Notes: generated by a model not told the origin, from the letters alone. DNA of 45,895 nt from Cellulomonas sp. B6 (GCF_001462455.1 NZ_LNTD01000073.1:1-45895); one strand, 5' to 3'. Counted from the stretch's first letter, positions 8,499-17,372 are shown. Numbers and translations: made by a program.

Positions 8499-9946
8499 AC
8501 ACCCCGCTGCGTCGCCTCGCGACCCTCACGCTCGTCATGTTCGTCGCCCTGATGGGTGCCGCGACCTGGGTGCAGTTCTTCCAGGCCGAGTCGCTCAACA
8601 CCGACAGCCGCAACGTGCGCACGCTGTACCGCGAGCACGGCAACGCGCGCGGTCCCATCGTGGCCGGCGGCGTCGCGATCGCGTCGTCCGTGCCCGTCGA
8701 CGACCCGTTCGGCTACCAGCGCACCTACGCCGACGGCGACCTCTACTCGGCCGTCACGGGGTTCTACTCGATCTCCAACGGACGCACCCAGCTCGAGAAG
8801 TACGAGAACGACCAGCTCACGGGCCGCTCCGACCAGCTCTTCTTCAGCCGCATCCGCGACCTGCTCACGGGCCGCCGCCCCGAGGGCGCCGCGGTGGAGA
8901 CGACGATCCTGCCCGCGGCGCAGCAGGCGGCCCGCAGCGCGCTGGGCGACCAGTCCGGCGCGGTCGTCGCGATCGAGCCGACCACCGGCCGGATCCTCGC
9001 GCTCGTGTCGACGCCCGGGTTCGACCCAAACTCGCTCGCCGGGCACTCCACGAGCGAGGCCGGCACGCAGTACCGGGCCCTCGAGGCGGCACCGGGCAAC
9101 CCGCTGCGGTCCAACGCGACGCAGGAGCGGTACGCGCCGGGCTCGACGTTCAAGCTGGTCACGGCCGCGGCCGCGCTCGAGTCGGGCTCGTACACGGCCG
9201 ACACGCCCGTGCCGTCGCCGGTGGAGTACACGCCGCCGCAGACGTCGCGTCCCATCACCAACTTCGGCGGCAGCAGCTGCGGCGGCGACCAGGTGTCGCT
9301 CGCCGAGGCGCTGCGGATCTCCTGCAACACGGCCTTCGCCGAGCTCGGCGTGACGCTCGGCGAGGACACGCTGCGCGAGCAGTCCGCCCGCTTCGGCTTC
9401 GACGACCCCGACCTCACGGTCCCGCTGCCCGTCACGCGCTCGGTGTTCCCCACGGACCTCGACCCGCCCGCGCTCGCGCAGACCGCGATCGGCCAGCGGG
9501 ACGTGCAGGCCTCGCCGCTGCAGATGGCGATGGTGGCCTCCGCGATCGCGAACGACGGACGCCTCATGACGCCGTACCTCGTCGACACCGTCCGGGCGCC
9601 CGACCTCACGGTCGTGTCGCAGACCGAGCCGCAGGAGTACTCGCGGGCCGTCTCGGCCGCCACGGCCGACCAGCTCACGCAGATGATGATCGGGGTCGTC
9701 GACTCCGGCACCGGGCGGTCCGCGCGCATCGACGGCGTGCAGGTCGCGGGCAAGACCGGCACCGCGCAGACCCTCGAGGGCCAGCCCCCGCACGCGTGGT
9801 TCACGGCCTTCGCGCCCGCCGACGCACCCCGCGTCGCGGTCGCCGTGATCGTCGAGAACGGCGGGTCGCTGGGCAACGAGGCGACCGGCGGCGGCGTCGC
9901 CGCGCCCATCGCCAAGGCCGTCATCGAGGCGGTGCTGGCCTCGTGA
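8495..9946 (+). CDS. pbpA: Penicillin-binding protein (transpeptidase) PbpA
   Basis: The 483-aa class B PBP has an N-terminal signal anchor (residues ~8-28), a dimerisation region and a C-terminal transpeptidase domain. The catalytic motifs are complete: STFK (after RYAPG), SCN (RISCNTAF) and KTGTAQ. It crosslinks stem peptides of the glycan made by the SEDS partner upstream. The GTG start overlaps the previous stop by 4 bp (GTGA) and has GGGAGG at 8480-8485. Mycobacterial PbpA is required for division and is a PknB substrate; the same link is inferred here from the operon. Confidence 0.94.
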   Translation: MNTPLRRLATLTLVMFVALMGAATWVQFFQAESLNTDSRNVRTLYREHGNARGPIVAGGVAIASSVPVDDPFGYQRTYADGDLYSAVTGFYSISNGRTQLEKYENDQLTGRSDQLFFSRIRDLLTGRRPEGAAVETTILPAAQQAARSALGDQSGAVVAIEPTTGRILALVSTPGFDPNSLAGHSTSEAGTQYRALEAAPGNPLRSNATQERYAPGSTFKLVTAAAALESGSYTADTPVPSPVEYTPPQTSRPITNFGGSSCGGDQVSLAEALRISCNTAFAELGVTLGEDTLREQSARFGFDDPDLTVPLPVTRSVFPTDLDPPALAQTAIGQRDVQASPLQMAMVASAIANDGRLMTPYLVDTVRAPDLTVVSQTEPQEYSRAVSAATADQLTQMMIGVVDSGTGRSARIDGVQVAGKTGTAQTLEGQPPHAWFTAFAPADAPRVAVAVIVENGGSLGNEATGGGVAAPIAKAVIEAVLAS

Positions 9947-11283
9947 GGACCGCACCGGGTGTCGCGCTCGGCGGTGGCCGCTACCGGCTGCTGCGCCGCA
10001 TCGCCGTCGGCGGCATGGGCGAGGTGTGGGAGGCCAACGACGACGCGCTGGCCCGCGCGGTCGCCGTCAAGGTGCTGCGCGCCGAGTTCGCCGGCGACGC
10101 CGGGTTCCTCGAGCGCTTCCGCACCGAGGCGCGCAACTCCGCGTCGCTGCACCACCCGCACATCGCCGCGCTGTTCGACTACGGCGAGCAGGACGGCTCG
10201 GCGTACCTCGTGATGGAGCTCGTCGTCGGCGAGCCGTTGTCCGACCTGCTCGAGCGCGAGCCCGTGCTGTCCCCGCAGCGCCTGCTCCCGGTGCTCGCGC
10301 AGACCGCCCGCGGGTTGCACGCCGCGCACCTCGCCGGCGTCGTGCACCGCGACGTCAAGCCCGGGAACATCCTGCTCGCCCGCTCGGGCAAGGTGAAGAT
10401 CACGGACTTCGGCGTCTCGCTGGCGTCCAACCAGAAGACGATGACGGCCACGGGCATGGTCATGGGCACGGCGCAGTACCTCTCGCCCGAGCAGGCCGTG
10501 GGCCGCCCCGCGACGCCCCTGTCCGACCTGTACTCGCTCGGCGTCGTCGCGTACGAGGCCCTCGCCGGCAAGCGCCCCTTCACCGGGCCGACGGCCGTCG
10601 ACATCGCCGTCGCGCACGTCAACGACCCCGTGCCGCCGCTGCCCGCCGCCGTCGACCGCAAGCTCGCCGCCCTGGTGCTGCGGCTGCTGTCCAAGGAGCC
10701 CGCCGAGCGGCCCGCCTCGGGCGAGGAGCTCGCGGCGCTGCTCGACCAGCTCGTGCCCCGGACCCCGCCCTCGGGTGTCGCGGTGCTGGTCAGCAAGCCG
10801 ACGCGCGCGCGCGAGGACCGGGCCCCGGCACGTCCGCGGACCGCTCCCGCGGGCCCCGGCGGGGCCACCGCCGGCGGCACGTCGTCCGCACCGCCCTCCT
10901 ACGCACCGGTCCGTCGCGACCGCGGGGGGCGCAGCACCGCGCCCGACGACCGTCGGCGGCGCAGCCGCCACGAGGCCCCGTCGACCCGCCCGGCCGACGG
11001 CGTCGCGGCACGCGCCCTCGCGTGGGCGCGTCGCCTGCGGCTGCCGCTCGTCGTCCTCGTGCTCGTGCTGGTCGCGATGCTCGGCGCCGCGCTGGCGGAC
11101 CGCCTGCTGGGGGCCGAGGCGGCCCACGGCACGGGTCAGATCGTGACCGACCAGTACCCTCGTGGCGGTGCGCCTGATGGGATGATCGCCGCAGTGCAGC
11201 ACCGGGACGGCGCGGCCGCCCCGGCGGACGGGACCCGGGCAGCGGCCCACGACCCGCGATCGACGGAAGTGAAGGACGCCTAG
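9943..11283 (+). CDS. pknA: Transmembrane Ser/Thr protein kinase PknA
   Basis: The 446-aa Hanks-type kinase has a glycine loop AVGGMGEVWEA, catalytic Lys43 (AVKVL), HRDVKPGN with Asp137, DFG with Asp155, and the activation segment ending GTAQYLSPEQ. The domain ends near residue 270. A basic, Pro/Arg-rich juxtamembrane region leads to one membrane span (~366-386) and a short extracellular tail without PASTA repeats, which separates PknA from PknB. The GTG at 9943 overlaps the pbpA stop (GTGA); earlier in-frame codons run antiphase through pbpA. The stop overlaps the pknB start by one base. Confidence 0.94.
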   Translation: MRTAPGVALGGGRYRLLRRIAVGGMGEVWEANDDALARAVAVKVLRAEFAGDAGFLERFRTEARNSASLHHPHIAALFDYGEQDGSAYLVMELVVGEPLSDLLEREPVLSPQRLLPVLAQTARGLHAAHLAGVVHRDVKPGNILLARSGKVKITDFGVSLASNQKTMTATGMVMGTAQYLSPEQAVGRPATPLSDLYSLGVVAYEALAGKRPFTGPTAVDIAVAHVNDPVPPLPAAVDRKLAALVLRLLSKEPAERPASGEELAALLDQLVPRTPPSGVAVLVSKPTRAREDRAPARPRTAPAGPGGATAGGTSSAPPSYAPVRRDRGGRSTAPDDRRRRSRHEAPSTRPADGVAARALAWARRLRLPLVVLVLVLVAMLGAALADRLLGAEAAHGTGQIVTDQYPRGGAPDGMIAAVQHRDGAAAPADGTRAAAHDPRSTEVKDA

Positions 11284-13358
11284 TGGTGGACGACGGATCC
11301 CGCATCCTTGCCGGCCGGTACGAGGTCGGCGAGCTCATCGGGCGCGGCGGCATGGCCGAGGTGCACATCGGGCACGACAACCGCCTGGGACGCACGGTCG
11401 CCATCAAGATCCTGCGGTCCGACCTGGCGCGCGACCCCTCGTTCCAGAACCGCTTCCGCCGCGAGGCGCAGTCCGCGGCCGCGCTGAACCACCCGGCGAT
11501 CGTCGCGGTGTACGACACCGGCGAGGACGTCTTCACCGAGCCCACCGGCACCGTCGCGCACGTGCCGTTCATCGTCATGGAGTACGTCGAGGGCCACACC
11601 GTGCGGGACATCCTGCGCGACGGCCACGCCGTGCCGATCGACGAGGCGGTCGAGATCACCGCGGGCGTGCTGTCGGCGCTCGAGTACTCGCACCACGCGG
11701 GCATCGTGCACCGCGACATCAAGCCGGCCAACGTGATGATCACCCCGACGGGCGCGGTCAAGGTCATGGACTTCGGCATCGCGCGCGCGGTCGCCGACTC
11801 CGCCGCCACGATGACGCAGACGCAGGCCGTGATCGGCACCGCGCAGTACCTGTCCCCGGAGCAGGCGCGCGGCGAGCAGGTCGACACCCGCTCCGACCTC
11901 TACTCGACGGGCTGCCTGCTGTTCGAGCTGCTGACCGGGCGCCCGCCGTTCGTCGGCGACTCCCCCGTCGCCGTCGCCTACCAGCACGTGCGGGAGAACC
12001 CGCCCGTCCCCAGCACGATCGCGAACGACGTCCCCGAGTCGCTGGACCGCGTGACGCTCAAGGCGCTGGCCAAGGAGCGCGACGCCCGGTACTCGTCGGC
12101 GGCCGAGTTCCGCGCCGACCTCGACGCGGCGCTGCGCGGCGGGCACGTGGGCGCGCCGGCCGTGGGGGCCGCGATGGCCGCCGTGCCGACCGCCGACGCG
12201 ACGCAGGTCATGGCCGCGCCCGTCGCGACCACGCAGGCCATGCCGCCGGCCACGGCCGGTGGCGCCCCCTGGGGTCCGACCGGCCTGGCGGCGACGGCCC
12301 AGGAGCAGGCCGAGCAGGAGGACGAGGAGAAGAAGCGTCCCTGGCTCATCTGGGTGCTGGCCCTCGTGGCGCTCCTCGCGGTGGGCGGGATCGTGTTCGC
12401 CGTCATGCAGGGCGCCAAGCCGCCGCCCGAGACGACCGTGAAGGTGCCGGCCGTCGCGGGCATGACGCAGGAGCAGGCGCTGCAGGCGGTGCGCGACGCG
12501 GACCTCAACCCGCAGCCGGCGCAGGAGGCCAGCGACCAGTACCCCGCCGGGCAGGCGACGCGGACCGACCCGGCGGAGGGTCAGGACGTCGACAAGGAGT
12601 CCACCGTCACGGTGTACATCTCCACCGGCCCGGCCGAGGTCACCGTCCCCGACGTCGCCGGCATGACCGAGGCCCAGGCCGTCGCGGAGATGGAGAAGGC
12701 CGGCCTCGTGGTCGACCCCACGCGGCAGCGCGAGGACGTCCCGACGCAGCCCAAGGACCGCGTCACCAAGACCGACCCCGCGGCCGCCACCCCGGTCTCG
12801 GCGGGGTCGAAGGTCGTGCTGTACCTGGCGTCCGGCAACGTGGTGGTCCCCAACGTCACGGGGCAGAACCAGGAGCTCGCGACCCAGGCACTGGGTGACC
12901 TGGGTCTGCGCGTCAACACGAGCGAGGTCGAGTCCGACCAGGCCGAGGGCACGGTCGTGTCGCAGTCGCGTGCCGAGGGCGACATCATCCCGCAGGGCAC
13001 CGTGGTGAACCTCGGGATCGCCGTCCCGCCGTCCACGGCGACGGTACCGACCACGCTGCGGGGCATGTCGTACGACCAGGCCGTGCAGGCGCTGGCCGCC
13101 GCGGGTCTGACGAACGTGGCCCGGCAGGACCTCCCGCAGGGGGAGTCCGACGAGCCCGTCGGCACCGTCGTGTCGTCCGACCCGAGCGGCGGCACGCAGG
13201 TCGCCAAGGAGCAGAAGGTGACGCTCCGCGTCTCGTCGGGCCCGCGCCCGAGCGCGACGACGGCGCCGCCCAACCCCGGTGGTGGCACCGGCGGCGGCAA
13301 CGGTGGCGGCGGCGGCAACGCCGGCGGTGGCGGCGGCGGCAACCAGAACGGCGGCTGA
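11283..13358 (+). CDS. pknB: PASTA-domain Ser/Thr protein kinase PknB
   Basis: The 691-aa kinase has GRGGMAEVHIG, Lys42 (AIKIL), HRDIKPANVM with Asp145, DFGIA with Asp163 and GTAQYLSPEQARG. A single membrane span (~354-375) is followed by four extracellular PASTA repeats (starting near residues 383, 449, 517 and 585), which sense muropeptides or lipid II. The last ~25 residues are a Gly/Asn tract. Start is GTG, overlapping the pknA stop. PknB phosphorylates division and wall-synthesis proteins, including FHA proteins encoded at the head of this operon. Confidence 0.96.
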   Translation: MVDDGSRILAGRYEVGELIGRGGMAEVHIGHDNRLGRTVAIKILRSDLARDPSFQNRFRREAQSAAALNHPAIVAVYDTGEDVFTEPTGTVAHVPFIVMEYVEGHTVRDILRDGHAVPIDEAVEITAGVLSALEYSHHAGIVHRDIKPANVMITPTGAVKVMDFGIARAVADSAATMTQTQAVIGTAQYLSPEQARGEQVDTRSDLYSTGCLLFELLTGRPPFVGDSPVAVAYQHVRENPPVPSTIANDVPESLDRVTLKALAKERDARYSSAAEFRADLDAALRGGHVGAPAVGAAMAAVPTADATQVMAAPVATTQAMPPATAGGAPWGPTGLAATAQEQAEQEDEEKKRPWLIWVLALVALLAVGGIVFAVMQGAKPPPETTVKVPAVAGMTQEQALQAVRDADLNPQPAQEASDQYPAGQATRTDPAEGQDVDKESTVTVYISTGPAEVTVPDVAGMTEAQAVAEMEKAGLVVDPTRQREDVPTQPKDRVTKTDPAAATPVSAGSKVVLYLASGNVVVPNVTGQNQELATQALGDLGLRVNTSEVESDQAEGTVVSQSRAEGDIIPQGTVVNLGIAVPPSTATVPTTLRGMSYDQAVQALAAAGLTNVARQDLPQGESDEPVGTVVSSDPSGGTQVAKEQKVTLRVSSGPRPSATTAPPNPGGGTGGGNGGGGGNAGGGGGGNQNGG

Positions 13359-13368
13359 CCCAGCACGA

Positions 13369-13402
13369 CGAAAGCCCCGGCTCGGGAGAGCCGGGGCTTT
13401 CG
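13369..13402. terminator. Terminator between convergent pknB and trpG/pabA
   Basis: A perfect 15-bp inverted repeat (13369-13383 with 13388-13402) with a GGGA loop lies 10 bp past the pknB stop and 13 bp past the stop of the convergent amidotransferase gene. The arms begin CGAAAGCCCC and end GGGGCTTTCG. Confidence 0.85.
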
Positions 13403-13415
13403 CGCGTCGTGGCAC

Positions 13416-14039
13416 CTACAGGCGCACCAACGGGTGCAGCCCCGCGGACCGCTCGACGGCGTCCTGCGCCCCGCACACCCGCAGCCAGTTGGCGAACAGG
13501 CGGTGACCGCCCTCGGTCAGCACCGACTCGGGGTGGAACTGCACGCCGTGCAGCGGCAGCTCGCGGTGCTGCAGGCCCATGACGATGCCGTTGGTGCGGG
13601 CCGTGACCTCGAGCTCGTCGGAGAACGTGCCGTCCACGACGGCGAGCGAGTGGTACCGGGTGGCCGTGAACGGTGACGGCAGGCCCGCCAGCACACCCTG
13701 TCCGTCGTGCTCCACGGGGCTGGTCTTGCCGTGCATCAGCTCGGGCGCGTGCGTGACGGTCCCGCCGAACACCTCGCCGAGCGCCTGGTGCCCCAGGCAG
13801 ACGCCGAGCATCGGCGTGCCCGACGTCGCGCAGTCACGGATGACCTGCAGGCTCTGCCCCGCGTCCGAGGGCGCGCCCGGCCCGGGCGACACCAGCACGC
13901 CGTCGTAGCCGGCGCGCTCGGCCGCGGACGGCACGGCGTCGTTGCGCACGACCTCGGTCGTGGCCCCGAGCTGGTCGAGGTACCCGACGATCGTGTAGAC
14001 GAACGAGTCGTAGTTGTCGACGACGAGGATCCGCGTCAT
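13416..14039 (-). CDS. Glutamine amidotransferase of chorismate metabolism (TrpG/PabA)
   Basis: The 207-aa class I glutamine amidotransferase starts MTRILVVDNYDSFVYTI and carries SPGPGAPSDAG, the nucleophile motif GVCLGHQALGEVFGG, and the catalytic His-Glu in GVQFHPES. It supplies ammonia to a chorismate-converting partner, giving anthranilate or aminodeoxychorismate; the sequence alone does not decide which. The same gene follows pknB in mycobacteria, where it is annotated trpG. The ATG overlaps the stop of the upstream small membrane protein (ATGA), so translation is likely coupled. Confidence 0.92.
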   Translation of the reverse strand: MTRILVVDNYDSFVYTIVGYLDQLGATTEVVRNDAVPSAAERAGYDGVLVSPGPGAPSDAGQSLQVIRDCATSGTPMLGVCLGHQALGEVFGGTVTHAPELMHGKTSPVEHDGQGVLAGLPSPFTATRYHSLAVVDGTFSDELEVTARTNGIVMGLQHRELPLHGVQFHPESVLTEGGHRLFANWLRVCGAQDAVERSAGLHPLVRL

Positions 14040-14200
14040 CCCTCACCCACCGTGGTCTCGTTGAAGGGCATGAAGGGGGCGACCGCCGGGTACACCCACA
14101 GGAAGCACGCGGCCAGCACCGCCGCCGCGAGCAGGACGGCCAGCAGGAGCCGCACGACCGTCGGGCCCGGCAGGTGCCGCCAGAGCCATCCGTACATCAT
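14036..14200 (-). CDS. Small membrane protein (54 aa) between sortase and trpG/pabA
   Basis: An open frame starts ATGATG at 14200, ends in TGA at 14036 and overlaps the trpG/pabA start by 4 bp. The predicted protein begins MMYGWLWRHLPGP, has one hydrophobic span of about 22 residues (VVRLLLAVLLAAAVLAACFLWVY) and ends FMPFNETTVGEG. Evidence for reality is its exact coupling to trpG/pabA, its placement in a tight same-strand operon, and a sensible single-span topology. I do not recognise a named family. A role near the sortase or wall machinery is a guess from position. Confidence 0.7.
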   Translation of the reverse strand: MMYGWLWRHLPGPTVVRLLLAVLLAAAVLAACFLWVYPAVAPFMPFNETTVGEG

Positions 14201-14243
14201 GAGCCTCCCGTGGTGGTGCGCGTCCGCACGTCCGCCGTCGGTG

Positions 14244-15020
14244 TCATCCGAGCAGCTCCGCGGGCGTGCCGCTGGACGTCGGCGCCCAGTAGTCCAGCAC
14301 GCCGTGCACGATGTACCGCTCGCGCGCGGAGAACATCGGGTGGCACGTCGTCAGCGTGATGTACCGCTCGGTGGGCTCGACGCCCGGCTGGTTGGGCACG
14401 GGCTCGATCACGCGCACGTCGGCAGGCGTGACGACCTCGGTGCTCGTGACGCGGTAGACGTACCAGGCGTCGGGGGTCCACACGACGAGCGGGTCGTCGA
14501 CCTGGAGCTCCTCGATGCGGTTGAAGGGCTTGCCGAACGTCACGCGGTGGCCGGCGAGCGCGAAGTTGCCGACTCCGCCGGGCATCGCGGTGCCCTCGTA
14601 GTGGCCGATCCCCAGCACGTCGAGCACGGTGGGTCGGTCGGTGCCCTGGCTGATGGGCCGGGCGGGCTCGCCCTGCCAGCGTGGCACCGTCAGCGTCGCG
14701 AACGACACCGCGTGGTCCGGCTCGGCCAGGACGGGCGGCTCGTCGGGGCTCGGGTCGGCGACGCCGTCGTCGGTGGCGGTGCTCGCGCTCGGCGTCGGCG
14801 CGACGTAGCCCAGGTCGCGGACGATCTCGGCCTGCGCGGCGTCACCCTCGACGTCGGTCCACCACAGCTGCCAGACGAGGAAACCGAGCAGCAGGACCCC
14901 GAGCGTGATGAGCAGCTCCCCCAGGACGCCGATCACGCCGTACACGAGGCCGGCGCCGCGACGCGGCCGGGCCGAGCGGACGTGGGCGGGCGGACGCGTC
15001 GACGTGGGCTGCGTGCTCAT
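14244..15020 (-). CDS. Class E sortase
   Basis: The 258-aa protein has an N-terminal membrane anchor (GVIGVLGELLITLGVLLLGFLVWQLWW, ~residues 30-56), an acidic Pro/Ser linker and a C-terminal sortase fold. The catalytic set is visible: His in NFALAGHRVTFG, Cys226 in LTTCHPMF, and Arg in SARERYI. Class E sortases attach secreted proteins to peptidoglycan in high-GC actinobacteria, typically at LAXTG motifs. The start MSTQPTSTRP at 15020 is chosen because it overlaps the DUF881 stop by 4 bp (ATGA). No sortase substrate is encoded in the window that I can see. Confidence 0.9.
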   Translation of the reverse strand: MSTQPTSTRPPAHVRSARPRRGAGLVYGVIGVLGELLITLGVLLLGFLVWQLWWTDVEGDAAQAEIVRDLGYVAPTPSASTATDDGVADPSPDEPPVLAEPDHAVSFATLTVPRWQGEPARPISQGTDRPTVLDVLGIGHYEGTAMPGGVGNFALAGHRVTFGKPFNRIEELQVDDPLVVWTPDAWYVYRVTSTEVVTPADVRVIEPVPNQPGVEPTERYITLTTCHPMFSARERYIVHGVLDYWAPTSSGTPAELLG

Positions 15021-15883
15021 CGGGCACCGTCCTCGCCGGGACCGGCGGACGCGGCACCGTCCGCGGCCGGCGTGCCGGGGAGCACCTCGACGTCGTCGGG
15101 CACGTGCGCCCAGGTGAGCTCCGTCGCCCCGGAGTACGCGGGAAGCTCCACCTGGTCCTTGGACTCGACGTGCCAGCCGAGGCCGAGGTCGTCGGCGTCG
15201 CGCACGTAGTTCCGTACGGTCGGGTCGGACTCGAGGGCGGCGCGCAGCTCGTCGGGGTCGCCCACGGCGGTGATGACGAACGGCGGCGAGTACATGCGCC
15301 CGTGCAGCCGCAGGACGTTGCCCTGGCACTGCACGGCCGTCGTCGACACGACGCGCTGGTCCATGAGACCCATCGCCTCGGCGCCGCCGGCCCACAGCGC
15401 GTTCATGACGGACTGGATGTCCTGCTGGTGCACGACGAGCATGTCGGCGTTGACGTCGTCGCGCCGGACGTCGGTCGGGGCGTCGTCCATCTGGACGACC
15501 AGCGCTCTGCCGGAGACCGGCACCGAGCCGCCCTCCACGAGGTCGCCCGGGCTCGGGTGCACGCCGGGGCGCCCGGCGAGCGCGTCCTGCTCGGCCGTCA
15601 GCCCCTCCACCTGGGCGCGCAGCGTGTCGACCTCGCCCGACAGCCGTTCGACGTTCGCGGCCTGCTGCTGGGTGAGCTCGGCGAGGTTCTGCGGGTGGCG
15701 CCCCTCGTCGGCGCCCGCGGCACGGGCGTTGACCGTGAAGAGCAGGCCGGACAGCCCCAGCACGAGACCCACGGCCACCGCCCCGCGGCGCAGACCGGGC
15801 TGCCGGCGACGTGCGGGAGCCTCGCCCGCACGCGCGGGCTCACGCACGTCGGTGCGCGCGTCGGTGTGCGCGTCGTGCGTCAC
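15017..15883 (-). CDS. DUF881 family membrane protein
   Basis: The 288-aa protein has one N-terminal span (VAVGLVLGLSGLLFTVNARA), then a coiled-coil stretch (ELTQQQAANVERLSGEVDTLRAQVEGLTAEQDAL), then the DUF881 core with SGRALVVQMDDAP, VVHQQDIQSVMNALWAGGAEAMGLMDQRVVSTTAVQCQGNVLRLHG and SPPFVITAVGD. The family is widespread next to division genes (mycobacterial Rv0012 position) and has no established reaction. GTG at 15883 is preferred because GGAGGGAG sits 5 nt upstream; a longer GTG start at 15910 remains possible. Confidence 0.85.
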   Translation of the reverse strand: MTHDAHTDARTDVREPARAGEAPARRRQPGLRRGAVAVGLVLGLSGLLFTVNARAAGADEGRHPQNLAELTQQQAANVERLSGEVDTLRAQVEGLTAEQDALAGRPGVHPSPGDLVEGGSVPVSGRALVVQMDDAPTDVRRDDVNADMLVVHQQDIQSVMNALWAGGAEAMGLMDQRVVSTTAVQCQGNVLRLHGRMYSPPFVITAVGDPDELRAALESDPTVRNYVRDADDLGLGWHVESKDQVELPAYSGATELTWAHVPDDVEVLPGTPAADGAASAGPGEDGAR

Positions 15884-16075
15884 GCCGGCTCCCTCCGTCG
15901 CACCGCGCACGGGCGGCGGGGCGACGGCACTACGCTAGGTCACGTTCGGCGCCATGCCGACACCGGTCCGCAGGTTCGACGACGTCGCGGCACCCGGACG
16001 TCGGACGGTGCCGGCCGTGCCCGTGGCGTCGACGCGCCGCCTGCTCACCGCACCGTCGCAGACAGGAGCCACCCC

Positions 16076-16327
16076 GTGCCCGAGTCGAAGTCGCGCAAGA
16101 AGGCGACCTACACCCCGCCTCCCGCGAAGGCGTCGGCGCCGAAGCCGCTGCCCCGCTGGTTCCTGCCGGTCGCGCTCGGCCTGATGATCTTCGGGCTGCT
16201 GTGGCTCGTCGTGACGTACCTGTCCCCCGGCGCCGCGTACCCGATCCCCGGCATCGGCCAGTGGAACCTGGGGGTCGGCTTCGCGATCATCATCGTCGGC
16301 TTCGGGATGTTCTCCCGCTGGCGCTGA
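16076..16327 (+). CDS. crgA: Cell division regulator CrgA
   Basis: The 83-aa membrane protein begins VPESKSRKKATYTPPP and has two spans (about 30-48 and 66-80) separated by SPGAAYPIPGIGQWN, ending MFSRWR. This is the CrgA pattern. In Streptomyces and mycobacteria CrgA binds FtsZ, FtsQ, FtsI and PBPs and helps stabilise or restrain the divisome. The GTG at 16076 has AGGAG at 16064-16068. It diverges from DUF881 and converges on the rhomboid gene. Confidence 0.94.
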   Translation: MPESKSRKKATYTPPPAKASAPKPLPRWFLPVALGLMIFGLLWLVVTYLSPGAAYPIPGIGQWNLGVGFAIIIVGFGMFSRWR

Positions 16328-16360
16328 CCGCCCCGACGTCCGCAGGGCGTCCCCGCACGT

Positions 16361-16398
16361 GACGAGGCTGTGCGCACCCCGGTGCGCACAGCCTCGTC
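16361..16398. terminator. Terminator after crgA
   Basis: A perfect 17-bp inverted repeat (16361-16377 with 16382-16398) with a CCCG loop lies 33 bp after the crgA stop, between convergent genes. Confidence 0.8.
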
Positions 16399-16437
16399 CA
16401 CATCCCCCGCCGTTCGTCGTCCCCAGGCGGTGCACAG

Positions 16438-16473
16438 AGCTGTGGATAACTACAGGCGTGTAATTCCACAGCT
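16438..16473. other. Hairpin carrying a consensus DnaA box
   Basis: A 9-bp inverted repeat AGCTGTGGA/TCCACAGCT (16438-16446, 16465-16473) flanks an AT-richer 18-nt loop. TGTGGATAA at 16441-16449 is the exact complement of the TTATCCACA DnaA box. It lies 21 bp past the rhomboid stop. Whether it binds DnaA or only helps end transcription cannot be told from sequence. Confidence 0.55.
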
Positions 16474-16493
16474 GTGAGCAACCCTGGGGGCGG

Positions 16494-17372
16494 TCACAGC
16501 AGGCCGTACGACGCGTACACCGATCCCGTCGCGACGGCCAGGACGACGGCCACCGCCACGGGTGCCGCCCACCCGACCAGCGCACGCCGCTCCCGCGGCA
16601 CGTAGGCGAACGCGGCGCCCAGCGCCGCGCCGACGACGAGGCCGCCGAGGTGCGCCTGCCACGCGATGCCGGGCAGCACGAAGCCCAGGACGCCGTTGAG
16701 GACGAGGATCCCCAGGATCGGGCCGGCGTCCCGACCCAGCCGTCGCATGACGACCAGCACGGCGCCGAACAGCCCGAAGACCGCACCGGACGCGCCCACG
16801 AGGCCGGTCGTCCAGCCACCGACGACGGGGGCGAGCACGACCGCCCCGACGGAGCCGCCGATGGCGCTCAGCAGGTAGAGGGTCGCGAACCGTGCGCGCC
16901 CGAGGGCCTGCTCGAGGTACGGCCCGACCATCCACAGCGCGATCATGTTGAACAGGATGTGGAAGACCTGCCCCTGCGAGTGCAGGAAGGCCGCGGTGAG
17001 GAAGCGCCACGGCTCGACCGACCCGGCGAGGGGGCTGAACGCCCAGCGCGACGTCCAGCCGGGCACCGCCAGCTGCAGCACGTACGACGCGACGCACAGG
17101 CCGATGAACGTCAGCGTGACGACCGGACGCCCGCCGCGCACACGACCGCCGAAGACGGTGCGCCCCTGGGCGGACGTCCGCGCGGCCTCGGCCACGCAGT
17201 CCACGCAGTGCACCCCGACGGCGGCGGGCCGCTGGCACCCGGGGCAGGCCGGGCGGCCGCAGCGCTGGCACGACACGTACGACACCCGGTCGGGGTGGCG
17301 CGGGCACACCGGGGCGCCGGTGGGACCGCCACCGGGGACGGCGGGCGGCCCCGCGACGGGGCCGCCCGGCAC
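16494..17372 (-). CDS. Rhomboid-family intramembrane serine protease with N-terminal zinc-binding segment
   Basis: The 292-aa protein begins with a Cys/His-rich B-box-like zinc segment (CPRHPDRVSYVSCQRCGRPACPGCQRP...HCVDC), followed by about six or seven membrane spans. Rhomboid signatures are FLHSQGQVFHILFNMIALWMVGPYLE, the catalytic serine in GASGAVFGLFG and the catalytic histidine in AWQAHLGGLVVGA. Such proteases cleave membrane proteins within the bilayer; substrates are unknown. A GTG start at 17372 is taken, with no strong Shine-Dalgarno sequence. The ppiA stop lies 16 bp upstream, so the two are probably co-transcribed. Confidence 0.92.
   Translation of the reverse strand: MPGGPVAGPPAVPGGGPTGAPVCPRHPDRVSYVSCQRCGRPACPGCQRPAAVGVHCVDCVAEAARTSAQGRTVFGGRVRGGRPVVTLTFIGLCVASYVLQLAVPGWTSRWAFSPLAGSVEPWRFLTAAFLHSQGQVFHILFNMIALWMVGPYLEQALGRARFATLYLLSAIGGSVGAVVLAPVVGGWTTGLVGASGAVFGLFGAVLVVMRRLGRDAGPILGILVLNGVLGFVLPGIAWQAHLGGLVVGAALGAAFAYVPRERRALVGWAAPVAVAVVLAVATGSVYASYGLL

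Noticed and set aside
13270..13358. Gly/Asn-rich repeat tract at the pknB 3' end as a CRISPR or minisatellite
   Set aside because: It is coding, in frame to the stop, and the repeats are irregular glycine codons without spacer structure.
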